Notes: a model not told the origin generated them from the sequence alone. A DNA stretch of 64,000 bases from Branchiostoma lanceolatum (GCF_035083965.1 NC_089736.1:5335501-5399500), one strand, 5' to 3'; counted from the stretch's first letter, positions 11,186 to 22,671 are shown. Numbers and translations are program-made.

Positions 11186-12146
11186 TTGCCTTAGTAATGG
11201 GGAAATCTATATTTGCAGTTTTGGCCATTGTAGCACTACTAACAGCTGTTGTAGCGAAAGTGGGTCACTGTGGAACCTGAGCCCCCAACATGTGGCCGGG
11301 GGTCATACCATTGAGCGATATAGAATGGGGGGAACAGGTTTAATAAAAGAAAAAGTTTCATGGAGATTTTGGGTCCTAAGACTCTTGTTGTAAACTGCAG
11401 GTAATCTTAGTAGAATGACTCACTGTATGTAAGAACAGACACAGTCGTCGATTTACAAAGCATGCAAGTCAATGCACAATTCCATAAACTAAATGTTACC
11501 ATCTAAGGATCAGTAACATATCTAAGCGTCTTTGATAAAATCCCAGTCGTAAATACGTCGTACGACAAGATTACGACAGAAACGTGAGGGCGTAACCCCG
11601 TTGGTGTCGTGAATGTGTCGGGAGTCTTGTGACGTATTGTCGTATACAAAACTGCCTAAGAAGACCACTCAGGTCACCAACAAAATCTGTTCTATGTGGA
11701 CAGGTGGTCACTCCAGACAGGATTCTTAATGCTTGTGTCTTAATGCTTGTGTCAAACGGTGGTCACATTGGCCAGGTGGTCGTTGTGTAGAGGTGGCCAC
11801 AAGAGGTTTGACTGTATTTTTGTGGACGGTCACTTCTGTCATAGCTCGCGGAAAAATAGGTGTCTACGCCTTCATGCATAATGTGAAGACTTAAGCCATA
11901 CAATAGCTGGATGGGGAAGGGGGCACTTCAATATGCAACATATTCCCTCGTGTGCTTTCTATTATATCAGGTTGGCAGTTAACCTTTTCATACATTCTGC
12001 AATATCTCAATTTGAAAACGTCAGAAAGCGACAGAAGACAGACAGCATAATAGTTCGTGTAATAAAACAACATGTGGTTATCTTCATAACGTATTCAAAA
12101 GCTATAGAATATTATGATCATAATACACAGAGACATAGGTATAAGC
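11186..12146. other. No gene seen
   Basis: Contains a CGTACGAC-rich stretch near 11550-11660 that recalls the CGTACGA MITE family. Nothing else stands out. Confidence 0.35.
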
Positions 12147-12352
12147 AAGTTCACGGTTCAAAGTGTGCATGCGTAGTGATATGCATTGTGGGTAATATGT
12201 CAAATTTGAATGCCCTTGACATAAACAAAACACTTCTGGACGAATATCAAGCATGGTCTAGTTAAGAATTGTTTATAAGTTAGGGGCCTTCACCTTTGGC
12301 ATATTACCCACCATGCACCTCGCTGCGCATGCGCGGTTTAAAACGTGAATCA
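12147..12352. mobile_element. MITE with GCATTGTGGGTAATATG motif, copy 2
   Basis: Left end GTGTGCATGCG...GCATTGTGGGTAATATG. The right end CATATTACCCACCATGCAC...CGCATGCGCGG is its diverged inverse, so the inverted ends are about 45 bp. Confidence 0.65.
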
Positions 12353-13068
12353 CTTTATTGTCAATCACTGAGAGTTCCTTACCGAAAAGTCGGCGGGGTC
12401 ATGGATCTTCAAAACACAAGTTTACATCAAGATCTGTGCTTGAGACAATCATAATACAAACAGTACAAAGCAATAAATTCATTGCTCGACAATCGTTTAA
12501 GACATACGTGTGGCAACTCCTATTACTCAACAATGACTCTTAGGAAAATAAACTACCTCTTCAGTATGCTATATGCAGTATGCGACTTTATATCTACAGT
12601 TAAAGTTGTTTCTGGAATTTCGTATAGTTAATCAGCTTTGTATGTTAAGCGCTAGAGAACAGAACGTAACGCTATACCTCTCTGAATTAGAAACGTAAGC
12701 AGACATACAGTTATAAAACCAATTTGAATCTTCGAGATCAATATTTCTCCTTGAAATCTGTGTGCTAAAGCTCTTTTGATATTTTTCAGTTCTTGTGTTT
12801 TTTGCAAAAGGAATAAATCATCTACATCAGGACCCTACAACCATCCCCAGCAAGAGACGGGGGCGCCATAGCCGGATCCACTGCTCACCGTGCCACGTGT
12901 TCTACCTGCATAATGTGATATCACAGAAACGGTGGATTGCTCATTCTTTGACAAAGACTGGAGTTTGACAGACAAAAATTTGATTAAGTCCAATTTTTGT
13001 GTTGGCAATTACAGTTCAACTTTGTTTCAGAACGACTTCTACTAACACAGACGAACTTTCACGCTAAC
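12353..13068. other. No gene seen; downstream flank of the coiled-coil gene
   Basis: No supported ORF or repeat family. Confidence 0.4.
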
Positions 13069-13845
13069 CTATGTTCTACTTTTCTGGTTCCCTCGCAGTG
13101 TCCTGTCTGCGTGTGATTCCTGTTCGCCTTGTTTTCTGATCGGCACTTCTTCCACAGTGGTCTTGTCGAGATTCTCAGTTGAGTCGACGGAAACCAACTT
13201 TGGTTTTGTCATGTGAAGAGACAAAGTCGGTAACCTGGTTACTTTACTCAGTGACGCTCTTCTACTCTCCTTAACTTCAACTTGCTGGATTCCTTTCCTC
13301 GTGGACATCGTGTCGGTATCGTCTGCATATGCAAAAGCAGATGTATCCGACAGGGGGCGCTTTGTGGGACGATAGCGTCTGAAAATGGCGGACGTTGTTT
13401 CAGTCCGGTCAAACAACGGGTCGCTGTAACTTCTGCATTTTTGCAGTATGGTTCTCTGTCGCCTCATGCGAACGTTTCGAGGTTCTAAAGCGACATATTG
13501 TTTGGCGTACGCCTCTCGTAGGTTTCTGTGGTACGCATAAGTCCCGTGATGCAACGGGTCGTACTTCGTGTCGTCACGTGACCCGTCCTCAGTTCCCGCG
13601 TCGAATTCTGTCAGCGCGAACTTGGAGGCTAAGATTTCTCTCAACCTGACGTTTGTTTTCTCTCGAGCAGCCCGCCTTCTTTCATCCTGTTCTTTGACAG
13701 AAATGTCCAACTGTTGCATAATTTGTTTGTAGCGCTGCGCGTCTCTTTCGTTGATGAACATGGCGGTTCTTCTGAGTTTATCACTGAGCACTTCCACGGC
13801 GACGTCCCTTTCTGGGAAATTCAGGTTTTTGTAATCGTCCGCCAT
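13069..13845 (-). CDS. Single-exon charged coiled-coil protein, GTEDGSRD family member 1
   Basis: Intact 258-residue ORF with a strong start context (AAGATGGCGG). The first 80 residues are Arg/Lys/Glu/Gln-rich and probably helical. Then come GTEDGSRDDTKYDP (about 84-97), a basic helix with RMRRQRTILQKCR, an IFRRYRP motif and a low-complexity Ser/Thr tail with LPTLSLHMTKPKL. The same order (GTEDGSRD, basic helix with KKCR, a short IYKTYFP-like motif, LPTLP) occurs in the gene at 26038-26784 on the same strand. There is no signal peptide or membrane segment, so a cytoplasmic or nuclear protein is likely. I do not recognise a named family. Lack of introns could mean retroposition of an ancestor, but no poly-A trace was seen. 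Confidence 0.8.
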   Translation of the reverse strand: MADDYKNLNFPERDVAVEVLSDKLRRTAMFINERDAQRYKQIMQQLDISVKEQDERRRAAREKTNVRLREILASKFALTEFDAGTEDGSRDDTKYDPLHHGTYAYHRNLREAYAKQYVALEPRNVRMRRQRTILQKCRSYSDPLFDRTETTSAIFRRYRPTKRPLSDTSAFAYADDTDTMSTRKGIQQVEVKESRRASLSKVTRLPTLSLHMTKPKLVSVDSTENLDKTTVEEVPIRKQGEQESHADRTLRGNQKSRT

Positions 13846-14051
13846 CTTGTATCTCTCCTATCCCGTGTCCTATGACCTGGAAGGATAGAGGTCAAACATA
13901 GGTCATGTGTTTTGAACACAATTTAAAACAACAAATTGAAGATCTCATACCTCTTTAAAATATCTATATATTTCTTTATGAATATATGTGTTTTATTCAC
14001 TATTGTGAATTTCTAACTACTTCTGTCTATGCATTTTCCTGCCAGCTTGCG
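13846..14051. promoter_or_regulatory. Upstream flank of the coiled-coil gene
   Basis: No clear TATA box. The next 1.3 kb is occupied by an inserted DNA element. Confidence 0.25.
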
Positions 14052-14060
14052 GGACAAGCT

Positions 14061-15402
14061 TACTCTCCAAGCAGAGCTAGGGTTTCGGCTGGTTTTTAAC
14101 GTGTTTTTAGGCGTTTTTGTCATGCCTTCTACTTTGTCATCGTTTTTGTTGTGTCGCAAACCCAAGCTCTGCCGGCACTGACCTCGGGGCGGGGCAAACC
14201 TATTTACTTCCATTGAAAAAAAGGTGACAGTACTCCTCCCCGAGAACCATTAGATAATCATTAGTGGTAACAATTTTACTGCCCCGGATTATCACACATC
14301 CGGCAAATGTAGAGCGGCATTCACCAGGCCGCGCCGGTCCCCCGCTGACTGCCCTATTCATGCGTCCACGATCTCACGCCGGCATGATCATTGATAGCAT
14401 CATAACGTACATTTCCATTGGAAACCTCACAAGAAAAATACAATGATGCATGAACAAGACATATAAAATAAATATGTATTACGTATTAACTTGAACTGCA
14501 TTACAAGTTATTATCATTATCATTATCTCAGGCATCGTTAAATGGATTATGAACGGGAACACGTGCCTTGTTTACGTTACATGCGGTTACCAATGCCGCC
14601 GCTCGCTGTGGTCAGATTGGACGGAACTTTTCAACAACACCAGCGAAATTGGCGACGGAGCGCTACCAACAGAGACTAAAAAATCCCCACGACACCAGAG
14701 GATTGTTACAAATTTCTGTGTGCTTTGTTCTTTGATGGTTTTTGGATGGTGTAAATGAAGTGCGGTCACGATAGGCAAGTCATTTGCTGACGGACATGAA
14801 GCGACTTTCCAACATGGCGTCCTGATTCGGTTTTGTATGTAACGTTATTTGTGGGTAGTAGTTTAGAGACTTTTTGAGATTCAACGATATCCTCCCACTA
14901 CAGCATGGCATTTCCGCAGTGGGGATTAAAAATGAGAGAATCTATGGCTATCATAGTCGGGCTGTACATCGTCTTCTGGTACGACGGCCCAAATGGCCTG
15001 GATCGTAGTTGAGTATCGTGGAGACTCCAGATGTCTTTGGTTGCACGCTGAGCTATTATTTTCATACGAAAGTAATTGCAGTTAGCCAAGAGTAGGGGAA
15101 GCGTAAGAAAATGGCATGAAAACATGGCCACGACCGAGGATTATGTCCATGGTGAGACTGGGCCGGAAATTCTGTGGCGCGTGGGGAGGGAATCCCGTGC
15201 CTGGCCGGGCACGCTTCGCACTAACTTGTGAAACGCTTGTTATGTGTTGGAGTGATTAGGTTTATTAGGCATTGAAGCTTCCGTCTGCCGGCAGAGCTTG
15301 GGTTTGCGACACAACAAAAACGATGACAAAGTAGAAGGCATGACAAAAACGCCTAAAAACACGTTAAAAACCAGCCGAAACCCTAGCTCTGCTTGGAGAG
15401 TA
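14061..15402. mobile_element. 1.34-kb non-autonomous DNA transposon with 117-bp inverted ends
   Basis: Bases 14061-14177 recur inverted at 15286-15402 with no difference seen by eye, starting TACTCTCCAAGCAGAGC. GGACAAGCT flanks both sides (14052-14060 and 15403-15411), a 9-bp target duplication. The 1.1-kb interior has no transposase-like ORF. A diverged end fragment lies at 38826-38965. Confidence 0.85.
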
Positions 15403-15411
15403 GGACAAGCT

Positions 15412-15924
15412 TTGTACCCGGGCCAAACGAACCATCCCATCCTGCCAGTCTCCGGTTACACCATCTTCCGCCGCTCACATCTTGTCACTCTACAATGTCT
15501 GAATAACTACGGACACACACCAAAACAAACAAACACACAGACCGAAAACAGTACCTCCATTTTCATGGACGCAAACAGTACCGTAAAGACCGTATGTATC
15601 ACAAATACCCATCATTTCTATAACATCGCTAGAAATAAACGACGTATAGTTAAAAACACGGAATACAAAGTTAATGTCTTCTACTCGACGTATAGTCCTA
15701 ACTTTGCCAAATATCTTGACAATAAATCGTACGATAAACGGCCTCAGATTTATTTATAGAAGCAATTACGTCTAAAGGCCAATTAACCTTTACTAATGGA
15801 GACATATCAAACATGTGATATATAATAGCTTTTATGTACCGACGTTAAGATATGTGATTTATGGTTTAGCTAGCTACTGCGAGAGTCATGCGGTACTTCA
15901 ATGATTTGAGGGCAATCAGGAATT
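15412..15924. other. No supported gene
   Basis: A 153-codon open frame starts inside the transposon end at 15298 and continues to 15759. It shows no domain, and its first third is element sequence. I regard it as chance. Confidence 0.4.
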
Positions 15925-16263
15925 GAGCCTCTGTCACACATTTAGGACCTTCCCACTACTTTGCTCCCGACCACTCTCCAACCAAAGTCGGCGCTGGGTT
16001 GGGAGTAGCCTGGGATCCATCCTACATGTATTTTAGCTCCAGTTTGCTCCTTTCAAACGTATCCAAGCAGAATGTGACCCTAATTTCTGACTTTTTTTTA
16101 AATTTACAGTCGACTGGGATCGACGAATTTTAAAGGCTAGAGCTAGTAGGCAACCAATTACTAGTAACTCCCAACAACAGATGACCTTGCTCGGTACTAA
16201 CTCCCAACTAAGGTATAGAGAATGGCTGGTAGACCATGGTTGGCTATGTTTGACAGCGACTTA
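15925..16263. mobile_element. MITE with CCTGTCACACA ends, reversed copy
   Basis: The left end AGCCTCTGTCACACA and the interior (TTTGCTCCCGACCACTC, CCTGGGATCCATCC) are the reverse of the copies at 24477-24801 and 27133-27450. The right end is degraded. Confidence 0.6.
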
Positions 16264-17220
16264 AGTAGCTTATCAACCCTTACAGCAAACATAGATTAAC
16301 TAGAGTTAACCATAGACTAGAAGTTTTGTAACAAGACATGGGGTATAACGACGTCAAATTTTCTCTAATTCCGGATAACTGGTGCATGTACGATCCCACT
16401 AAAACACCAAAACTTGGTTAGCATGCTTCAGTATGAAACATTGCGACTTTTTGCGAGAAAATAGGATGACAATGCTTTCAAATGGGGAGATGTTTTAAAT
16501 GATTTATAAATCCTTGACGGCGATTGGACATACATGTACTAGAAATGTAAGGACAGGCATCGTTGCAGCAAGCGTATTGTTGTAAATGACGCGTATTCCC
16601 ATAGGGTTTAAACCGTTCAATACCCGGCCATACTGTGAGTTCCCACGTTAAGATGTGTCCCTTTTAGCTATTGAAAAGGTTAAAACCTGTACCTTGGAGT
16701 TACAGGTATAGACTAAATAGATTTTCGTGGAACTTTCACTGGATGCCATTTTCTAAAACTTCACCCTCACATAGAGAGACATATGGGCAAGCAGAGTATG
16801 ATATTATTCAACAGTGGTAGATTGACCCGTGTATGAGGGAGCTTCAGACGTAAGCATCAAGCGTCAAACTCTTGCATGTAAGATAACCGAACATACTTAT
16901 CGAGAAGAGACGGGTGACCCGGTGTGCTTGGCTAAAAACGCGCGAGCCGTAGCGAAGCCGCATTGCATGCACACTACTAGCTAACGAAAAAGCGCCATAC
17001 TTCGTCCTCAGTCTGAGTTTCGACCCCTCTACCATCATAGGTTAGATGTAAAAACACGTAACTACAGCTTTGTTAAAGATCTCTGGAAAGAACGTCGTGT
17101 TAGCCCATGATTTGTTTAAATCCCAACGGGCTAAATGCATAATTTACTAGCTGACAGGATGAGTGATTGACACGCTATACAGACGAGAAATTGTAGGACG
17201 ATTTGACTGAACATTATCTA
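16264..17220. other. No gene; holds a dispersed-repeat fragment
   Basis: Minus-strand 17035-16830 resembles plus-strand 23676-23815 (GTCGAA..CTCAG.CTGAGGACGAA, then CCAAGCACA and TCTCGATAAGT). The rest is unremarkable. Confidence 0.4.
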
Positions 17221-17412
17221 ACCTCCATTAACATTAATCCACCGGGTTACATAAATCCGCCACTTTGAAAAACAGTGGGTTTGAAAGATATCTAGTGCAG
17301 CACCTCCCAGGTATGCACAGTTTAGATATTTAGGAGTGCATTATACTGGGGGATGTTGGGTTGGAGATCGGTTTGGACGTACATTTTCATGGTGGCGGAA
17401 TTATGTACCTTC
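17221..17412. mobile_element. MITE with ACATAATTCCGCCAC ends, copy 1
   Basis: The ends read TAATCCACCGGGTTACATAA and, inverted, TAATTCCACGAAGGTACATA. The interior has AGTGCAGCAC and TTGGAGATC. Reverse copies lie at 19928-20138 and 23968-24172. Confidence 0.7.
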
Positions 17413-17499
17413 GTGGAATTATGCCAGTAGTAACCATAGAGACTGGCAAACTTTGTCTCCAGTAGCGTGAATTTGAAGCACTATTTTTGTGGACTTCAC

Positions 17500-17634
17500 T
17501 TACTCTCCAAGCAGAGGTTGGTGGAGAAGATTGTGACCTGTTTATCATATGCCCCGTTTTCTGCATGGAGAGTGTCGACAGAAAACGGGTCGTATGTGAT
17601 AGAAGGACACGATCTTCTCCACCACTATTCTTGA
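17500..17634. mobile_element. Fold-back element of the TACTCTCCAAGCAGA family
   Basis: It starts TTACTCTCCAAGCAGAGG. GGTGGAGAAGAT is matched in inverse by ATCTTCTCCACC, and CCCGTTTTCTG by CAGAAAACGGG. GGACTTC(A/T)C flanks it (17491-17499 and 17635-17643). The right end has decayed. Confidence 0.65.
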
Positions 17635-18141
17635 GGACTTCTCTTGCTACCCAATGCTTTGTAAACAAAAAAGAAGGCTACATTGTCGTTACACGGTCAC
17701 AGACGATTTTTGTGTCGTGTACACATGGTCTGTGGCGTTGCTAGCGTACTGTGTTACTTGGATCAACAATCCAGCGTGCATTAGTAACAAGTGCTTGCAA
17801 TGATATGGTTATATTTACATAGACTCAAGTGAGGTCTATTGTAGTAACAGGCTAAAAGCCGTGTGTCTAATTTTAGACAAACTTGAAGCTAAATTTTAGG
17901 GTGGTGGAAAGCGGGGAGGTTGAAACCTGAACTGACAAGACTTAACATACAATCTTTATTGACACAAAGAAAGTAAAGGGACTTTTATAAAGTCTTCTAC
18001 ATTTAAACAACCAAGTGGATACAAAGGCATTAATCTACGTTCAAGTATATGGATGAATCAGCATGCTGAGTTTGACGGATTACTTATACTACTAGTGCTA
18101 CTAGTGCTAAGGTCTAACATTCTTTGATATGTTTACTTATA
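17635..18141. other. No gene seen
   Basis: Contains a reversed AATAAA near 17955 that could serve the minisatellite-bearing ORF downstream of its stop at 18281. Confidence 0.3.
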
Positions 18142-18192
18142 CACACACACACACACACACACACACCACACCACACCACACCACACACACCA
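18142..18192. repeat. (CA)n / (CCACA)n microsatellite
   Basis: A CA run passes into CCACA pentamers. Confidence 0.9.
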
Positions 18193-18280
18193 AACAATTG
18201 CTGGAAGAAGGCAACCATATAAGTAGAAACATGCATAAAATGACCTAAGGAAAGACGTTGCACAACTTCAAGACACACCT

Positions 18281-19711
18281 TTACGATTCTTCCTCCTCAC
18301 TATTCCCCAAGAAGAAGTCAACACCAGTTGCCATGTTCAAGAACCTTGACACAATTTTCCTCCTTAAAGGAAGCAGCTGAGCTCTTACACTTGTCGCGAG
18401 GGCACTTGAACCTCGGGCACAGCCTAGCAGCTTGTCAGACCTCAAACACTTGTACAACACTCTCCCGACATGATTGACGTAACGGTAGGACGGTTTCTGT
18501 GAGAAACACAGCCTGTCAGACTTCAAACACTTGTACAACACTCTCCCGACATGATTGAGGTAACGGTAGGACGGATTCTGTGAGAAACACAGCCTGTCAG
18601 ACTTCAAACACTTGTACAACACTCTCCCGACATGATTGACGTAACGATAGGACGACCTCTGTGAGAAACACAGCCTGTCAGACTTCAAACACTTGTACAA
18701 CACTCTCCCGACATGATTGACGTAACGGTAGGACGGTTTCTGTGAGAAACACAGCCCGTCATACTTCAAACACTTGTACAACACTCTCCCGACATGATTG
18801 ACGTAACGGTAGGACGGATTCTGTGAGAAACACAGCCTGTCAGACTTCAAACACTTGTACAACACTCTCCCGACATGATTGACGTAACGATAGGACGACC
18901 TCTGTGAGAAACACAGCCTGTCAGACTTCAAACACTTGTACAACACTCTCCCGACATGATTGACGTAACGGTAGGACGGTTTCTGTGAGAAACACAGCCT
19001 GTCAGACTTCAAACACTTGTACAACACTCTCCCGACATGATTGACGTAACGGTAGGACGGATTCTGTGAGAAACACAGCCTGTCAGACTTCAAACACTTG
19101 TACAACACTCTCCCGACATGATTGACGTAACGGTAGGACGGTTTCTGTGAGAAACACAGCCTGTCAGACTTCAAACACTTGTACAACACTCTCCCGACAT
19201 GATTGACGTAACGGTAGGACGGATTCTGTGAGAAACACAGCCTGTCAGACTTCAAACACTTGTACAACACTCTCCCGACATGATTGACGTAACGGTAGGA
19301 CGGTTTCTGTGAGAAACACAGCCCGTCATACTTCAAACACTTGTACAACACTCTCCCGACATGATTGACGTAACGGTAGGACGGTTTCTGTGAGAAACAC
19401 AGCCTGTCAGACTTCAAACACTTGTACAACACTCTCCCGACATGATTGACGTAACGGTAGGACGGATTCTGTGAGAAACACAGCCTGTCAGACTTCAAAC
19501 ACTTGTACAACACTCTCCCGACATGATTGACGTAACGGTAGGACGGTTTCTGTGAGAAACACAGCCTGTCAGACTTCAAACACTTGTACAACACTCTCCC
19601 GACATGATTGACGTAACGGTAGGACGGTTTCTGTGAGAAACACAGCCCGTCATACTTCAAACACTTGTACAACACTCTCCCGACATGATTGACGTAACGG
19701 TAGGACGGTTC
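18281..19711 (-). CDS. Open frame through an 81-bp minisatellite, unknown protein
   Basis: The frame is open for 477 codons from a candidate acceptor (TTTTCTCACAG ending at 19712) to a stop at 18281. There is no in-frame ATG at its start, and a TGA lies just before the acceptor, so it would have to be an internal-to-last exon. It encodes 15 full 27-residue units (LYKCLK(S/Y)D(R/G)LCFSQ, then SYRYVNHVGRV), a degenerate 16th and a unique C-terminus of about 48 residues ending NSEEEES. The unit length is a multiple of three and no unit carries a stop. Yet most differences between units change the residue (S/Y, R/G, K/N, V/L), which argues against strong purifying selection. A non-coding minisatellite that happens to be open remains possible. 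Confidence 0.35.
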   Translation of the reverse strand, partial: EPSYRYVNHVGRVLYKCLKYDGLCFSQKPSYRYVNHVGRVLYKCLKSDRLCFSQKPSYRYVNHVGRVLYKCLKSDRLCFSQNPSYRYVNHVGRVLYKCLKSDRLCFSQKPSYRYVNHVGRVLYKCLKYDGLCFSQKPSYRYVNHVGRVLYKCLKSDRLCFSQNPSYRYVNHVGRVLYKCLKSDRLCFSQKPSYRYVNHVGRVLYKCLKSDRLCFSQNPSYRYVNHVGRVLYKCLKSDRLCFSQKPSYRYVNHVGRVLYKCLKSDRLCFSQRSSYRYVNHVGRVLYKCLKSDRLCFSQNPSYRYVNHVGRVLYKCLKYDGLCFSQKPSYRYVNHVGRVLYKCLKSDRLCFSQRSSYRYVNHVGRVLYKCLKSDRLCFSQNPSYRYLNHVGRVLYKCLKSDRLCFSQKPSYRYVNHVGRVLYKCLRSDKLLGCARGSSALATSVRAQLLPLRRKIVSRFLNMATGVDFFLGNSEEEES

Positions 19712-19716
19712 CTGTG
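18432..19716. repeat. 81-bp minisatellite, about 16 units
   Basis: The core CTCTCCCGACATGATTGACG repeats every 81 bases with very high identity. Unit subtypes are defined by a few linked positions (TCAGAC or TCATAC; GGTTTC, GGATTC or GACCTC). Subtypes recur out of order, as expected from unequal exchange or gene conversion. Confidence 0.95.
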
Positions 19717-19927
19717 AGAAAACACATCATTGTTGGCTATGCATGCGGGTGGTTGGCAAGCACTTAGGCCGTACTGATTTGATTATATGGGTGACACCAT
19801 ATATAGACACCCTAAAATTGATGCGAGCGTGCGAAAAACAGTTGGACAAAAAGGTGCCTTAAACATGTTAAACTAGTATCATTGGATCACTTCTGCTGCA
19901 ATCTAAAAGATTAAAAAGAAAATGTTT

Positions 19928-20138
19928 AACATCCACTAACACAATTCCACCAGAGTACATAATTCCGCCACCCTGAAAAGATACATCCAAACAGATCTCC
20001 AACCCAACGTCTCCCTGTATAATGCACTCTGTATATCTAAACTGTGCTTACCTTGAGGGTGCTGCACCCGAGATCTCTCAAACCCATAATTAAAGTGGCG
20101 GAATCATCTAACTGACGGATTATGTGAATGGAGGTTAC
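19928..20138. mobile_element. MITE with ACATAATTCCGCCAC ends, copy 2 (reversed)
   Basis: Carries GAGTACATAATTCCGCCACC, GATCTCCAACCCAA, GGGTGCTGCAC and AAAGTGGCGGA in reverse order relative to copy 1. Confidence 0.7.
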
Positions 20139-20713
20139 CTACCAACCTACATTAATGTTCCTAGGCCTCACAATTCAAATGCACTCAGAGATAAACCGGT
20201 AGAAGGGGATATAAAAATACCAACAAGGTTTCATAGTGTTTGCCTTGCAGGCGGGCCTAATTGCTTGACGACAGTACTTCAAACGTCGGTAAGTGGGGGG
20301 GCCAACAATTACACAAATCACTCAAGTAAGATCTCTCGTTTCCCTCTAGAACAAAATCATTCTAAAGTAATGTTTTTATCATTTGCGACCCTATCTACTA
20401 TTGTATATTAGATCAGTACAAGGCGATGGGGTCTGTGCATTAACGTACTGTAATCTTGGTACTGTGCGAAGTTAATTAAAATGTCATGCCCGTTGGTTAA
20501 TTATTACCTTTCAACAGTTCTAATTCATTTACCCTCGTGTAATTATGTTTGAAGAAACATTACCTGTAGTTTGTTTGGGGAGTACCACCATAGATTCAGC
20601 GTACTTCCCCGTACCCACGTAGAAACAATAAAAACTTACAAGATCCATAATGTATCCTAGGAGAAAAGCATGTTTAGAAAAAGTACATCTCACAAATTTC
20701 GAGGGAGAGAGAG

Positions 20714-20755
<42 letters not shown>

Positions 20756-21182
20756 ACAGAGAGAATCCTTACCTACCGACCCTATGTGTTTCAGGGCGTT
20801 GGTTGGAAACACAGCATATATTTTCCTTGACCCTGGAGGAAAAAGACCCATGTTTTATGTAATAACCTTTCTGTCCTCTCTTGAATTATGAGCCCGTTAC
20901 CTCCCTGATTGATTATACACAAACAATACGACCACATTTTCGAAATGTAATCACATTTGCTGGCTGCAATAACATTTCTAATCTAGCTAAAACCTGCTCA
21001 TTACAGATTTCATTTTGTGAGAGTTAGTAGTGGGGTAAGTCATGACGTATTAAGTATCGGTTTAATTTAGGATCTTTTCTTCTCGAATCAGGTAAACAAA
21101 GTTGTCGATATGTCAACAAACCAGACAATTCTGATAAAAGACTTGTTACCACTCTTGACGGTTCATGTCTAAATATACACTA
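20139..21182. other. No gene; includes a (GA)n microsatellite
   Basis: A GA run lies at about 20705-20753. The two open frames over it are Arg/Glu readings of the repeat. Confidence 0.6.
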
Positions 21183-21572
21183 ACGGTGGTCTTGTGGTTA
21201 GGGTTGTTGCCATGGAATCTAACAGTTCTGGATTCGAATCCCTAGCAGGACCCACTGGCATGCCCTTGGGAATGCTTTATACCCCGATTTCCTCACTCGA
21301 CCCAGGTGAAAATGAGTACCTAGCTACGTTTAGGGACGTCCTCTCTAAGGGGACGTAAAGCCGGAGGTCCCGTGTTTTGATGAGAGCCACACATCGACCA
21401 CGTTAAAGAACCCACCACACTTATCGACAAGAGTAGGGATCCATCCCGGTGTTTAATACTGGATCCAACCTTACAGTCTGGTCTTACGCAGCTTGTGCTT
21501 CTGTACATAAACTGTTGCTGTGTTATGCCTGAAGGCGGTTTGCTGGCAATGCGGAACAAAGAAACAAACATA
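21183..21572 (+). mobile_element. tRNA-derived SINE
   Basis: The head has polymerase III-type elements: an A-box-like TGGTTAGGGTTG and a B-box-like GGATTCGAATCC about 35 bases later. A 300-base body follows (GACCACGTTAAAGAACCC, CACTTATCGACAAGAG, CTTACGCAGCTTGTG) and a tail of CAAA/CATA repeats. Pieces of the same element lie at 2194-2678, 23842-23967 and about 48660-48760. Confidence 0.75.
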
Positions 21573-22300
21573 CATACATGCACATACAATAGACTGGGGT
21601 AAAATTAGCTTTTCAATTTTCGTATGAATACAAAGATAGTGATCATAGAATACTGGCAAACCACCTTGTTTGGTACATACAGTGAACGTTAGAGATCTGA
21701 ATTGTTTCTTGTGTGTACGTGTAGAAGTCACAGCCTCAGTTTACATTCTTCGCGCTACAGTGGACAGTGTGGTCACATCATGTGAAACCTAGTGTAGCTA
21801 TGTTTTGCATTCTTACGTGCCGGTGACCTAGAACGTTTGGACAGAATGTTTGCTACGTTTGAATCACTGGGTTCAAACTAAGAGTAGAAAATGCCTGCTT
21901 CTGTATATACGAGTATGGTGAGATCTAGAAAAATACGTGTATATGGCATAGTCAAGATCTGAGAAAAATTTGTTGAGCTGTTGTTTGTTAATTGACTGAA
22001 ATCTACTGATAGAAATGGCGAATAGAACAAGGCGCTACACAACTACATACATACATATCCACAAAACAGGTAAACACCATGCGGTTGTGTAACCCCAGTA
22101 TTTGAACAGCACAGTTACAGCACAGGGTGTCAAATCTGAAACAACCCTATATTAACTAAATGTTTGTTGAACACATAGAACATTTGGTAGCTATATGGCC
22201 TTGGGCTGTATGTAAGACAACAATCATATGTATACGTACATCGTTCGATTTTTTAGTCAAAGGTTTTCAGTAAGACTATGGCACAACCGACTGCCGACCT
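21573..22300. other. No gene seen
   Basis: AT-rich, with no supported ORF. Confidence 0.4.
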
Positions 22301-22671
22301 GCATCCACGACAACCATTTCTGTCACAAGGCAGCGGAATTTCCTGCGTCAAATTCACGACTGTCCCTCGAACGCTCTAAATCTGTCGTAAACCACTCGTA
22401 AGACATAAAATTTAACAGTAGCCTTAGTAGTCTGATTGTACATACTTCAGGCGTGTCATACATTTTACAATGCCTACAGCAACCGTTTCTGTTACAAAGC
22501 AGCTGAATTTCGTGCGACAAATTCACGAGTGTCCCACGAGCACCCCACAATCTGGCTTGAGTGCGCCCCCTTTTGTCACTCTGTATCTCTGTTTAAATGT
22601 TTGAATAAAAAAATAAAAAAAAATAAAAAAAAAAAAACAATCTGGCTGTCGTAAACCTTTCGTACGACATA
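22301..22671. repeat. Direct duplication, second copy interrupted
   Basis: 22301-22404 and 22471-22671 share CAGC(G/T)GAATTT, CAAATTCACGA.TGTCCC and GTCGTAAACC.. TCGTA.GACAT. The second copy is split by a poly-A-tailed insertion. Confidence 0.6.
22558..22636 (+). mobile_element. Short retroposed insertion with poly-A tail and 11-bp target duplication
   Basis: ACAATCTGGCT precedes (22547-22557) and follows (22637-22647) a 79-bp insert that ends in AATAAA-like and poly-A sequence. This is the signature of LINE-type target-primed insertion of a short RNA or a 3' end. Confidence 0.75.

Noticed and set aside
15298-15759. 153-codon plus-strand ORF
   Set aside because: It begins inside the inverted end of a DNA transposon and shows no domain.
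18432-19716. CRISPR-like regular repeat array
   Set aside because: The 81-bp units are contiguous with no unique spacers, and the context is animal nuclear DNA; it is a minisatellite.
21183-21260. Functional tRNA gene
   Set aside because: A and B boxes are present, but the cloverleaf pairing is not, and the segment continues into a SINE body with a repeat tail.
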